DNA from: Gallionella sp.
GTDB taxonomy: Bacteria > Pseudomonadota > Gammaproteobacteria > Burkholderiales > Gallionellaceae
Assembly: GCA_028688275.1 (NCBI GenBank)
Contig: JAQTYN010000021.1
Location: forward strand, 1-54,778
Length of the DNA: 54,778 nucleotides
Direction of reading: 5' to 3'
Positions 24,671-33,578 of this stretch are shown here, piece after piece; position 1 is the first letter of the stretch, and the number at the start of each line of letters is the position of its first letter. Under the pieces are notes generated by a model, which saw only the letters and a list, made by a program, of their open reading frames with translations, was not told the DNA's origin and did no database searches. The position numbers were made by a program, and so were the translations under genes.

Positions 24671-25642
24671 GTGTCTACTGATTTCAGTGTTACCAAGTTC
24701 CTCCGTTGGACAACTGTTGGTGTCATGCTTATGTTCGTAGTCTATGCTGGCATAATAATAGCTGCCACTTGGCCAATCTCCGAACTTTCAATTGCAAAGG
24801 TTGGTACATTCGGTGATAGTTTCGGTCCGTTAACTTCTTTATTCACTGGCCTTGGTTTTGCTGGTCTGCTTGCCACAGTGTTTCTTCAGCGAGAAGAATT
24901 GAAACTGAATCGCAGCGAACTGAAAGAAACTCGAAGTGAGATTCAGCTACAAAACCAGACGTTTCACCGTCAACGATTTGAGGATGCTTTCTACCAGATG
25001 TTAAAGCTTTACAAAGATAACTTGCGTGAGTTGTCTACCAGACCGCATGAAGGTGATTCTCACAGAGTCTCAGGTATCGATGCACTGAAATTCCTAAACA
25101 CAAAATTTGAAAAGGCATGGGATAAGCATTTGTTTCACAAATTCCCTGAGGAGGAAGGCGAACGTAGCGAGTACCTCTACGTTCTTGTTTCAACCATTAA
25201 GTCTGTTTTTGTTCGACAGACTAGATATGTCGAAACGCTATCGAGCATTCTCGTCCTCATAGAGGATGAGTGCACACCATCCGACCGAAAAGAAACATAC
25301 TGGCGGATACTTGCATCACAACTCACTTCTTATGAAATCAAGTATCTGTTCTACCAAGCACTAATAGCTCCTGAATTCACGCCGCTTAGGAACATGATGT
25401 TTCAATCAACAGTTCTTCAAGACAGACTCGCCACGTTAGATATTCCCGACCCTCATCGAAGAAGCTTTGAAGCCATCTGGAACATCAAGCTGCCCAAGAT
25501 GAGAAATCAATTTACATCACCACTTTCCAGCGCGCAAATTAAAATGGCACGCAAACTGATACAGAAGAGACGGAATGAAGAGCTCGCACACGGGCACGAC
25601 ACGAAGGACGGCGTGGAATCGAGCATCAATGTGTCTCCATGA
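24671..25642 (+). CDS. PutAbiC-type phage abortive infection protein
   Basis: A 323-residue protein with two N-terminal membrane helices (about 12-33 and 50-68). FGDSFGPLTSLFTGLGFAGL and the following HRQRFEDAFYQMLKLYKDNL, after a short coiled coil, match the putative phage abortive infection family (PF16872). The C-terminal half is helical and basic. The start is a GTG at 24671, and the extra frame before it is closed. Base composition is lower in G+C than the flanks, consistent with transfer. The mechanism of this family is not known; a membrane-bound sensor or toxin is a guess. No companion defence gene lies beside it. Confidence 0.75.
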   Translation: MSTDFSVTKFLRWTTVGVMLMFVVYAGIIIAATWPISELSIAKVGTFGDSFGPLTSLFTGLGFAGLLATVFLQREELKLNRSELKETRSEIQLQNQTFHRQRFEDAFYQMLKLYKDNLRELSTRPHEGDSHRVSGIDALKFLNTKFEKAWDKHLFHKFPEEEGERSEYLYVLVSTIKSVFVRQTRYVETLSSILVLIEDECTPSDRKETYWRILASQLTSYEIKYLFYQALIAPEFTPLRNMMFQSTVLQDRLATLDIPDPHRRSFEAIWNIKLPKMRNQFTSPLSSAQIKMARKLIQKRRNEELAHGHDTKDGVESSINVSP

Positions 25643-25969
25643 AACCAAACCCAGCGGTCGTCCCCATTCGCTTCGCTCTCTGGGCACAGCGTGGTGAGGC
25701 TGCGCGGCGGTCTGTTAAGTCTTCGTAGGACACATTCCTTCGTGCCGTATGTCGCTACTCTTTACTCATCATCATTCGGTGTAACACCCCCCGCTTCTCA
25801 CAAAACCAAATAGTTAGCACTCTATTTCTAGTCGTCATTTAATCTCCCTCAACAACATCCGCTTTACTTTCAAACGCCTGTTTGATACGCTCGCCCGCTG
25901 TTTTGCGAGGTCGCATTTAACCCATTTTTGCCGTTTGCTTTCTGCGGGCGGTTTTTTCAGGATACTCAC
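25643..25969. other. Intergenic region before the RND operon
   Basis: This 327-base stretch has no gene that I can support. It contains some degenerate GC-rich stretches (around 25675-25710) and AT-rich sequence near 25800-25880, probably holding the promoter of the efflux operon, but no clear -35/-10 pair was found. No terminator was seen. Confidence 0.4.
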
Positions 25970-27109
25970 ATGAAATTCCCAATTGTACTGATGGCGGCAT
26001 TATTGACCGCGTGTGGCGGTGGCGATAAACCCGCAGCGGGTCCAGCAGGTGCGGCGATGCCACCACCTGAAGTGGATGTCATCACGGTCAGTCGTGGCAG
26101 TGCGACGTTGACGCAGGATTTGCCAGGGCGGTTGCAGGCGTTTCGCACGGCGCAGGTGCGTGCGCGCGTAGAAGGGGTGATTGAAAAGCGGGTTTTTGAG
26201 GAAGGGAGCGAAGTGAAAGCGGGGCAGTCGTTGTTCCATATCAATGCGCGCACCCACCAAGCGGCATTGGAATCGGCTAAAGCAGATTTGCTCATCGCCC
26301 AGCAAACCGTGGCGCGCTATCAACCTTTGCTGGTCATCAAAGCCGTCAGCCAACAGGAATTTGATTGGGCGGCGGCAAAAGTAAAGCAAGCGCAAGCTGC
26401 GTTAACGCGTGCCGAAGAAGATATGGAAAATTCCCATGTTCCCGCCGCTATTTCGGGGCATATCGGGCGCAGTCTCGTCACAGAAGGTGCGTTTGTGGGC
26501 AAAGGCGAAGCCACTTTATTGGCGACGATTGAGCAGCTTGATCCAATTTACGCCAACTTTACCCAATCGGGCGGGGATTTATTGCGCTTGCAACAGGCGA
26601 TTAAGCAAGGCAAATTAAAACGCAGCGACTCAGCCAGCGTGGAATTGTTGTTGGAAGACGGCAGCGTGTATCCCGCTAAAGGCAAATTGTTTTTCACCGA
26701 TTTAGCCGTGGATCCCAGCACGGGCGCGGTATCGGTGCGGGCGGAATTCCCTAATCCTAATCGCGATTTGTTGCCTGGTATGTTTGTCCGCGTACGCTTC
26801 CCGCAAGCGGTATCCGAAAACGCGCTGCGTGTGCCACAACGTGCGGTGCAAGCCAACGGCCAAGGGCAGTTTGTGATGGTGGTGAATGCGGAAGGCAAAG
26901 CCACACCGCAGCCAATTAAAACCAGCGGCATGTCTGGTACGGATTTTATCGTTGCGGATGGGCTAAAAGGCGGCGAACAAGTGATTGTCAATGGCTTGCA
27001 AAAAGCTCGCCCTGGTACGGTGGTCAAACCCGTGCCTTTGGGGGCACCCGCTTCTGGTGTAGCACCTAGCTCAAGCGTTGTAGCCACTGGACGCATGGCG
27101 CACTATTGA
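25970..27109 (+). CDS. RND efflux periplasmic adaptor (AcrA/MexA-like)
   Basis: A 379-residue membrane-fusion lipoprotein that bridges the pump and outer-membrane channel. The signal peptide ends at the lipobox LLTAC. The first lipoyl half is VRARVEGVIEKRVFEEGSEVKAGQSLF. A helical hairpin follows at about 85-150, then GHIGRSLVTEGAFVGKGEAT, the second lipoyl half. The beta-barrel and membrane-proximal domains contain LPGMFVRVRFP and VPQRAVQ. The ATG at 25970 is chosen because it begins the signal peptide. The pump gene follows after 294 bases of repeat-bearing DNA. Confidence 0.95.
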   Translation: MKFPIVLMAALLTACGGGDKPAAGPAGAAMPPPEVDVITVSRGSATLTQDLPGRLQAFRTAQVRARVEGVIEKRVFEEGSEVKAGQSLFHINARTHQAALESAKADLLIAQQTVARYQPLLVIKAVSQQEFDWAAAKVKQAQAALTRAEEDMENSHVPAAISGHIGRSLVTEGAFVGKGEATLLATIEQLDPIYANFTQSGGDLLRLQQAIKQGKLKRSDSASVELLLEDGSVYPAKGKLFFTDLAVDPSTGAVSVRAEFPNPNRDLLPGMFVRVRFPQAVSENALRVPQRAVQANGQGQFVMVVNAEGKATPQPIKTSGMSGTDFIVADGLKGGEQVIVNGLQKARPGTVVKPVPLGAPASGVAPSSSVVATGRMAHY

Positions 27110-27132
27110 TTCGGCCAAGTGAAGTTTGAAGC

Positions 27133-27164
27133 ATATGTGAAAATTTTCGCTATATTTCACATAT
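27133..27164. promoter_or_regulatory. Candidate TetR-type operator palindrome
   Basis: Perfect 10-base arms ATATGTGAAA / TTTCACATAT with a 12-base AT-rich spacer, just downstream of the adaptor gene and ahead of the pump gene. It has no GC stem or T-run, so it is not a terminator. The TetR-family regulator at the operon end is the obvious candidate binder. Confidence 0.45.
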
Positions 27165-27217
27165 AGTTATCTGCGAAAAAGTTCAAACATAATCTGGCCG
27201 TATCTATAGTGTTCAGT

Positions 27218-27315
27218 CCCCTCGCCCGCTTGCGGGAGAGGGTTGGGGAGAGGGTAATTTTGATTTTGGGGCACGCTCCCTCTCCCCTGCCCCTCTCCCA
27301 CGAGTGGGCGAGGGG
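27218..27315. repeat. CCCCTC(G/T)CCC...GGGAGAGGG palindromic repeat, locus 1
   Basis: An inverted repeat whose arms are CCCCTCGCCCGCTTGCGGG and CCCACGAGTGGGCGAGGGG, with inner copies of GGGGAGAGGG / CCCTCTCCCC. It lies between adaptor and pump genes. Related units lie at 30552, 34493, 39273 and 43756. Confidence 0.7.
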
Positions 27316-27403
27316 AGTAAAAGCAAAGTGTTGCACAGATTTTTACCTTAAGTTGATGCTGGTTCCCGCATCTGCTGTTATGTTCACTAATCGGTAAGCT
27401 ATT

Positions 27404-30400
27404 ATGTTTGCAAAGTTTTTTATTGACCGCCCCATTTTTGCATGGGTCATCGCGCTGATTATCTTGTTGGGCGGCGGTTTGGCGTTGTACAAACTGCCTG
27501 TCGCGCAATATCCTGCCGTCGCGCCGCCCGCGTTGTCTGTCTCGATTACCTATCCTGGGGCATCGGCGCAAGTGATTGAGGAAACCACGGTCGCACTGCT
27601 GGAACAGGAAATGAACGGCATCGAGCATTTGCGCTATTTGGAATCCGCTTCGGAATTAGGCACGGGCAGCATTACCCTGACTTTTGAAACAGGCACGAAT
27701 CTTGATTTGGCGGCGGTAGAAACCCAAAATCGCATCAAACGTGTCGAAGCGCGCTTGCCCGACGAAGTCCGTCGCCTAGGCATTACCGTCGCCAAAACCG
27801 CGCGTAACTATGTGATGTTTATCTCGCTCTTTTCACCCGATAAAAGTTTGGATGAAGTGGCGTTAGGCAGCTACGTCAGTGCGTCGGTTCTGGACAGCAT
27901 CCGTCGTGTGCCAGGTGTGGGCGAAGCCTTGTTATTCGGCACGGAATACTCCATGCGCTTGTGGTTGCAACCTGAAAAATTGCAAAGCTACAACCTTTCA
28001 CCCGCCGATGTGTCACGTGCGGTGCGGGCGCAAAATTCGCAATTGGCGACGGGGGAATTAGGACAATTGCCGTCCGCCAAAGGGCAAGAACTTAACGCCG
28101 TGATCGTCACCCGCAGCCGTTTATCTTCGCCCGAAGAATTTGGCAATATCATCATTCGCACCAATCCAGACGGCTCGTCCTTGCGAGTCAAAGATGTGGC
28201 ACGGGTGGAATTGGGCGCGCAGGAGTATTCACGTTCGGCGCGCATCGACGGACAACCTGCCGCGAATATCGCCATTCGGCTAACGCCTGATGCCAATGCG
28301 CTGAAAACGGTCGCGGCGGTCAATGCCAAAATGACCGAATTAGCCCCGTTTTTCCCCAAAGGCATTAGTTGGGTCGTGCCTTACGACACCTCAAAATTTA
28401 TCGACATTTCCATCAAAGAAGTGCTGAAAAGTCTCGCCGAAGCTTTGTTGCTGGTGGTGTTGGTGATGTATTTGTTCTTGGAAAATGCCCGTGCCACGCT
28501 GATTCCCGCCATTGTGATTCCCATCGCCTTGGTGGGCGCGCTGGTCGGGCTGTTTTTGCTGGGTTATTCGATTAACGTGCTGACCCTGTTTGCCATGGTG
28601 TTGGCAATCGGCATTGTGGTCGATGATGCCATTGTGGTGGTGGAAAACGTCGAGCGGATTATGCGCACCGAAGGCTTGTCGCCGCGTGATGCCACCCGCA
28701 AGGCGATGGATCAAATCGTCGGTGCGATTATCGCGATTACCTTGGTGTTGTCGGCGGTATTTATTCCGATGGCGTTTTTCTCAGGATCCACGGGGGCGAT
28801 TTATCGCCAGTTTGCCGTCACGTTGGTGTTGACCATGTGTTTCTCGGCGTTGATGGCGTTGACCCTGACACCCGCGCTGTGTGCCACCTTGCTGAAACAT
28901 GATGCGGTGGTGGCGGAACATCATGGCTTCTTTGGCTGGTTTAATCGCTTTTTTGCTCGCATGACCGCAGGCTATACCGCCAGTGTGCAAAAAATTATCC
29001 AAAAGACAGGACGTTATCTGGTGGTGTATGGCGTGATTTTTGTGGCGATGGGCGGGCTATTTACGCAATTGCCAGGGAGCTTTTTGCCCCAAGAAGATCA
29101 AGGCTACTTTGTCAATATGGTGCAGCTCCCACCAGGTGCGACGCAGCAACGTACTTTGGAAGTCTTGAGCCAAGTAGAAGACTATTACCGCAAATTGCCT
29201 GAAGTGGAGCATGTCATTGGCATCGCGGGCTTCTCGTTCTTTGGTCGTGGGCAAAATGCCGCGATTGCGTTTGTGCGACTCAAAGATTGGGATCAACGCA
29301 AATCCGAAGAGAGTTCGTCTCTGAGTATTGTTGGCAAAGCCAATGCGGCATTTTCGCGCATCAAACAAGCCATGATTTTTGCCATTAACCCCCCCCCGAT
29401 TCCTGAGTTGGCGGCGGTAGGTGGCTTCGATTTTCGCTTGCAAGATCGCGGTGGCATGGGGCGAGAAAAGTTGCTGGAAGCGCGCCAATTGGTGTTGGGA
29501 TTGGCTTCCAAGAGTCCCATCTTGGCGGGCGTGCGCCCAGAAGGACAAGAAGCCAGCGCGCAATTGTTATTGGACATTGACCGCCTAAAAGCGGAAGCAC
29601 TCGGCGTGTCCATGACCGATTTGAATGACACCTTGCAAACCACCTTGGGCGTGGCGTACATCAATGACTTTGTGCGCCAGGGACGCGTGTTACGGGTGCA
29701 AATGCAGGCGGATGCGAGTCTGCGCCGCACGCCACAAGATATTTTGAAGTTGTCGATACGCAACAACAAAGGGCAAATGGTGGCTTTGTCAGAATTAGCC
29801 ACACCACGTTGGATCGTTGGCGCGCCGAAGTTGGATCGCTACAACAGCTTGCCTGCGATGAAAGTATCAGGCGGTGCTGCCCCAGGTCGCAGTACGGGTG
29901 AAGCGGTGGCGGAAATGGAAAAAATCGCCAAGCAGTTGCCGCCTGGGTTTGGCTTTGAATGGTCGGGGACTTCTTACGAAGAACGCCAATCAGGTTCGCA
30001 AGCCCCCGCACTGTTCGCTATTTCGCTATTCGTGGTGTTCTTATGTTTAGCGGCGTTGTACGAAAGTTGGTCGATTCCGTTTGCGGTGTTGTTAGTGGTG
30101 CCGCTGGGGATTTTCGGTGCGGTGTTGGCGGTGTATTTGCGTGAGTTACCCAATGACGTGTATTTCAAAGTGGGCTTAATAGCGATTATCGGTTTGTCAT
30201 CCAAAAATGCGATTTTAATTATCGAGTTCGCGCGTAAGTTGCAAGACGAAGGCATGAGCTTGATGGACGCAATATTAGAATCTTGTCGATTGCGATTTAG
30301 ACCGATTTTGATGACCTCCATCGCGTTTATCGTGGGTGTGTTGCCGTTGGCAATTTCCACAGGCGCGGGCGCGCAAAGCCGTCACGCCATCGGTACGGGC

Positions 30401-30517
30401 GTAATGGGCGGGATGATTGCTGCCACCGTGTTAGCGGTGTTTTTCGTTCCCGTATTCTTTGTGGTGGTCCGCCGCATCTTCCCTGGTCATGCCCGTACAG
30501 GAGCGCATCATGAATAA
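27404..30517 (+). CDS. RND efflux inner-membrane pump (AcrB/MexB, HAE1)
   Basis: A 1037-residue proton-driven drug exporter with 12 membrane helices. It has the full family layout: FFIDRPIFAWVIALIILLGG at the N terminus, the proton-relay aspartates D407 and D408 in VVDDAIVVVENVERIM, FFSGSTGAIYRQFAVTLVLT, two large periplasmic loops, and the TM10 lysine region GLSSKNAILIIEFAR. It overlaps the outer-membrane factor gene by 8 bases. Substrate range cannot be read from the sequence; HAE1 pumps usually expel hydrophobic drugs. Confidence 0.97.
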   Translation: MFAKFFIDRPIFAWVIALIILLGGGLALYKLPVAQYPAVAPPALSVSITYPGASAQVIEETTVALLEQEMNGIEHLRYLESASELGTGSITLTFETGTNLDLAAVETQNRIKRVEARLPDEVRRLGITVAKTARNYVMFISLFSPDKSLDEVALGSYVSASVLDSIRRVPGVGEALLFGTEYSMRLWLQPEKLQSYNLSPADVSRAVRAQNSQLATGELGQLPSAKGQELNAVIVTRSRLSSPEEFGNIIIRTNPDGSSLRVKDVARVELGAQEYSRSARIDGQPAANIAIRLTPDANALKTVAAVNAKMTELAPFFPKGISWVVPYDTSKFIDISIKEVLKSLAEALLLVVLVMYLFLENARATLIPAIVIPIALVGALVGLFLLGYSINVLTLFAMVLAIGIVVDDAIVVVENVERIMRTEGLSPRDATRKAMDQIVGAIIAITLVLSAVFIPMAFFSGSTGAIYRQFAVTLVLTMCFSALMALTLTPALCATLLKHDAVVAEHHGFFGWFNRFFARMTAGYTASVQKIIQKTGRYLVVYGVIFVAMGGLFTQLPGSFLPQEDQGYFVNMVQLPPGATQQRTLEVLSQVEDYYRKLPEVEHVIGIAGFSFFGRGQNAAIAFVRLKDWDQRKSEESSSLSIVGKANAAFSRIKQAMIFAINPPPIPELAAVGGFDFRLQDRGGMGREKLLEARQLVLGLASKSPILAGVRPEGQEASAQLLLDIDRLKAEALGVSMTDLNDTLQTTLGVAYINDFVRQGRVLRVQMQADASLRRTPQDILKLSIRNNKGQMVALSELATPRWIVGAPKLDRYNSLPAMKVSGGAAPGRSTGEAVAEMEKIAKQLPPGFGFEWSGTSYEERQSGSQAPALFAISLFVVFLCLAALYESWSIPFAVLLVVPLGIFGAVLAVYLRELPNDVYFKVGLIAIIGLSSKNAILIIEFARKLQDEGMSLMDAILESCRLRFRPILMTSIAFIVGVLPLAISTGAGAQSRHAIGTGVMGGMIAATVLAVFFVPVFFVVVRRIFPGHARTGAHHE

Positions 30518-32000
30518 ATATATCGACAAAAACATAACGCCATGCGCGATTCCCTCTCCCCCAGCCCCTCTCCCGCTTGCGGGCGAGGGGAGCCAGTGCG
30601 GTGGTGGGTATAGATTGGCTGGTGTATTCGGTCTTTTGTTGCTAACAGGCTGCGCCTTAACACCCGACTACCAACGCCCTGCCGCGCCTGTTTCGGCAAA
30701 ATGGGTGAATCCCGCTGCGCAAGCTCCCAAGTTGGCTGATTTTGAGACGAATTTCCAAGATGATCGCCTGAAAAAACTGATTCAAGTCGCATTGGAAAAC
30801 AATCGTGATTTGCGTATTGCCACGGCGCGTATTACCGAAGCGCGGGCGTTGTATGGCATACAACAAGCGGATGTGCTGCCTAATGTTACTGTTTACGGTA
30901 GCCGCACCGCTTCGTTGTCTCCCGCCAGCACGTCGTTTACGGGCAAAGCATTTCAAGCCAATCGCTATGACGTGGGTTTGAGTTTGGTCTCGTATGAGTT
31001 GGATTTTTGGGGGCGCGTCGGTCATTTGAATGAAGCCGCGAAAGCAAGTTTTTTTGCGACCCAAGCTGCACAGCAAGCCTTTCGCTTGTCCTTGATCGCC
31101 GAGGTGGTGAACAGCTATTTGGCGAGCGTGGAGCTGCGCGAACGCGTGGCATTGACCGATACCACGGTGCAAGCTCGTGCCACCAGCCGTGAATTGATAA
31201 ACCAACGTCGCATCATGGGCGTGTCCAGCGACTTGGATTTTTTACAAGCGGATGGGGTATATCAAGCGGCTTTGGCGGAGCAAGCCAATTTACAACGTCA
31301 ACTCAGCGTGGCCGAAAATGCTTTGGAGATGCTGATAGGCAAATCTGTTGCTGACATTAAAGACTTGCCCGCAGGTCGTCCTTTGGCAGCGCAAGCTATT
31401 CAGCCCGCCATGTTTGCCGATTTACCTGCCGAAGTGTTGTTGCAACGACCCGACGTGATGGCGGCGGAGCAAAAGCTGATCGCTGCCCATGCCAGTGTCG
31501 GTGCGGCACGCGTGGCATTTTTGCCGCGTATCAGCTTAACGGGTGGATTCGGCACAGCAAGTCGTACCTTGACGGGGTTATTTGGTGCCAATAGTCAGGC
31601 ATGGAACTTCCAGCCGATGATGAGTTTGCCCTTGTTTGATGCGGGTCGTAGCGAAGGCAATGTTGATTTGGCAAAAGCGCGTGAAGTGGTCGCCGTGGCA
31701 GAATACGAAAAAACCATCCAACTGGCTTTCCGCGAAGTAGCGGATTTACTGAGTGCACGAGAAAATTACGCCAAACAGCTCTCCGCCCAACAAGCGAATC
31801 AAGACACGCAGCAGCAGCGGCTGAAATTGGTCGAAGCGCGCTTTAACGCGGGCGTGTCCAGCCATTTAGAAGTGTTGGATGCGCAGCGCGAATGTTATGC
31901 CGCCGAACAAACTACGCTACAAGTTCGCCGCGCTGCGTTGGTCGCCAATACCCAGTTGTACAAAGCCCTCGCGGGAGCTAACCAAGTGACGCAACCATGA
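30510..32000 (+). CDS. RND outer-membrane channel lipoprotein (OprM/NodT-like) with repeat-derived N terminus
   Basis: A 496-residue TolC-type trimeric channel of the OprM/NodT group. Two repeated OEP domains are seen: LKKLIQVALENNRDLRIATA, ADLPAEVLLQRPDVMAAEQ and LGANSQAWNFQPMMSLPLFD-like segments. The lipobox is LLLTGC. The start at 30510 has AGGAG and overlaps the pump gene. Residues of about 14-28 (IPSPPAPLPLAGEGS) come from a dispersed palindromic repeat, placing an unusual proline-rich insert ahead of the hydrophobic signal core. A TTG at 30615 could restart without it, but would leave a very short n-region. The stop overlaps the TetR gene start. Confidence 0.93.
   Translation: MNKYIDKNITPCAIPSPPAPLPLAGEGSQCGGGYRLAGVFGLLLLTGCALTPDYQRPAAPVSAKWVNPAAQAPKLADFETNFQDDRLKKLIQVALENNRDLRIATARITEARALYGIQQADVLPNVTVYGSRTASLSPASTSFTGKAFQANRYDVGLSLVSYELDFWGRVGHLNEAAKASFFATQAAQQAFRLSLIAEVVNSYLASVELRERVALTDTTVQARATSRELINQRRIMGVSSDLDFLQADGVYQAALAEQANLQRQLSVAENALEMLIGKSVADIKDLPAGRPLAAQAIQPAMFADLPAEVLLQRPDVMAAEQKLIAAHASVGAARVAFLPRISLTGGFGTASRTLTGLFGANSQAWNFQPMMSLPLFDAGRSEGNVDLAKAREVVAVAEYEKTIQLAFREVADLLSARENYAKQLSAQQANQDTQQQRLKLVEARFNAGVSSHLEVLDAQRECYAAEQTTLQVRRAALVANTQLYKALAGANQVTQP
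30552..30590. repeat. CCCTCTCCC...GAGGGG repeat inside the OMF gene, locus 2
   Basis: The CCCCTCTCCCGCTTGCGGGC arm and its relatives match the repeat at 27218-27315. It contributes about 13 in-frame codons to the signal-peptide region of the outer-membrane factor. Confidence 0.75.
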
Positions 32001-32623
32001 CCCAAGCACAGGAACAAACACGAGACCGACTGCTGACCGTCGCACGCCAAGTATTTTCGGAAGTGGGCTTTCAAAATGCCACAGTGCGTGAAATTTGCCG
32101 CCGTGCCGATGCCAATGTCGCCGCCGTCAATTATCACTTTGGCAGCAAAGATGGCTTGTTAGCCGAAGCTTTAAATTTCACCCAACTCAAAACCCTACAA
32201 ACGGAAAATGCCGAAGCGGATGCTTGCCCAAAAGTACGCTTGCGCTTGTTTATTCACGCGTTCCTATCCATGTTGCTTGACGATGACCATCCTTCTTCAC
32301 CTTGTCAAATTATGGCGCGTGAACTTGCCAATCCCTCGCCCGCGCTTGACCAAATTGTGCGTGATGCCCTCGCACCTTTACACGCTTTTTTAGACCAGTT
32401 GGTACACGAAATCGTCGGTGATGCCGTCACTGACATGCAACGTCGTTGCGTGGTGTCCAGTATTTTTGGGCAATGCGTACACTACAGCCACGCCCGCCCC
32501 GTACTACAACGCCTACATCCAGAACTTTGTTATGATGCCGCTGAAATTGCCGCCATCGCCGATCATATCGCTACGTTTTCTTTGGCAGGGATGAGTGGCA
32601 TCAGTCTAAGCGTGAAAAAATAA
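31997..32623 (+). CDS. TetR-family regulator (CecR/YbiH-like, DUF1956)
   Basis: A 208-residue repressor. The N-terminal HTH is RDRLLTVARQVFSEVGFQNA followed by TVREICRRADANVAAVNYHFGSKDGLL. The C-terminal ligand domain (PCQIMARELANPSPALDQIV; SSIFGQCVHYSHARPVL) is of the DUF1956 type found in CecR. The ATG overlaps the preceding stop (ATGA), so it is cotranscribed with the efflux genes it presumably controls. The palindrome at 27133-27164 is a candidate operator. Confidence 0.92.
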   Translation: MTQAQEQTRDRLLTVARQVFSEVGFQNATVREICRRADANVAAVNYHFGSKDGLLAEALNFTQLKTLQTENAEADACPKVRLRLFIHAFLSMLLDDDHPSSPCQIMARELANPSPALDQIVRDALAPLHAFLDQLVHEIVGDAVTDMQRRCVVSSIFGQCVHYSHARPVLQRLHPELCYDAAEIAAIADHIATFSLAGMSGISLSVKK

Positions 32624-32690
32624 GGCGAGGACACGCCGATCGAGCGTTAAGCAATTAACACGGAAGCAATCAAACTTGAGGGGAAATTTA

Positions 32691-33092
32691 ATGTTAGAAC
32701 GGCTTAAAGATTACAAAGAACTGATCGCCATCATCATTTTTTTCCTCAGCGGGGTGTTTTGGCTGCAAAGCACCTTCCCCAGCAAGAATGAAATGAAAAC
32801 CGAACTGGTCTCTATTCGCTGTTTGTTGGACAGCTATATGAAATTGACTCAATTGCAAATTCTCAGCCAAGAGCAAGATAAGCAAGTCAATGAATTACGG
32901 CAAAAGCTCACTCAAGTCCCACCCGACAACGTCAGCGGCGGTCTGGCCATCTCACCCGCCATGCGGGCAGAGTTTGAACAATTGAAGCTTGATTACGCCA
33001 CCAGCAGAAATCAATTGGGACAAACGACGCGGGATATGGCGAAAATACGCGATGAATTGGCGCGGGGCGTGTGTGGAAAGGTGGCACTATGA
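32691..33092 (+). CDS. Single-pass membrane coiled-coil protein
   Basis: A 133-residue protein of unknown function. One N-terminal membrane helix (IAIIIFFLSGVFWLQSTF, about 12-29) is followed by heptad-rich, probably coiled-coil stretches (LTQLQILSQEQDKQVNELRQ; RAEFEQLKLDYATSRNQLG). The ATG at 32691 follows GAGGGGAAATTT; a TTG five codons earlier is in frame. The next gene starts within its stop (ATGA), so the two form a translationally coupled pair. Confidence 0.65.
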   Translation: MLERLKDYKELIAIIIFFLSGVFWLQSTFPSKNEMKTELVSIRCLLDSYMKLTQLQILSQEQDKQVNELRQKLTQVPPDNVSGGLAISPAMRAEFEQLKLDYATSRNQLGQTTRDMAKIRDELARGVCGKVAL

Positions 33093-33574
33093 ACAAGATT
33101 ATCTTGGCGATTTTCACTCTGGCTCTGTTTTCCCAGCAGGCAAGCAGTGCCACGCTAAACGAGCTCATCAATAAAAACATCGGGGACGCGACGCAATCCT
33201 TTGACAAAATGCGCACGACAGCACTGCAACCCGCCAGCGCAGTGCAACTTTGGGTGCATGTCCGAGGCGATAGCCAAATAGCACTCGCACAAGAAATCTT
33301 GGCGCAAGTTGCCAAAACCACCTTCAAACAACAAATCGTCGAACAGAAACCGATTCAAAAAGTAGAGGCTGTGCCGCCCAAAAGCCAGTTGCGCTATTTT
33401 AAGAAACAAAACCAAGCGCAAGCTCAGGAGCTGTTTGATATGTTGCGCCAGCTGATTCCAGAACTCGAACTCAGTGATGTGTCGAGCAAATACGAAAAAG
33501 CGGGCTGGATCCGATCGGGGCATTTTGAGTTGTGGCTGGCACCAGATTTGACTAAGCTCCAGTCTCAGCCCTAA
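33089..33574 (+). CDS. Exported protein of unknown function
   Basis: A 161-residue protein with a clear signal peptide (MNKIILAIFTLALFSQQASS, cut near 20-21) and no membrane helix thereafter. The mature part reads LWVHVRGDSQIALAQEILAQ and later RYFKKQNQAQAQELFDMLRQ and HFELWLAPDL; this looks like a small alpha/beta domain, but I do not recognise the family. It is coupled to the membrane coiled-coil gene and converges on the ABC-F gene with only 4 bases between stops. The pair may form a periplasmic complex (inference). Confidence 0.6.
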   Translation: MNKIILAIFTLALFSQQASSATLNELINKNIGDATQSFDKMRTTALQPASAVQLWVHVRGDSQIALAQEILAQVAKTTFKQQIVEQKPIQKVEAVPPKSQLRYFKKQNQAQAQELFDMLRQLIPELELSDVSSKYEKAGWIRSGHFELWLAPDLTKLQSQP

Positions 33575-33578
33575 TCCA

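Noticed and set aside
25830-25842. TTAGCACTC-like half of a CIRCE element
   Set aside because: Only one half-site is present (GTTAGCACTC, from about 25813) and no heat-shock gene follows.
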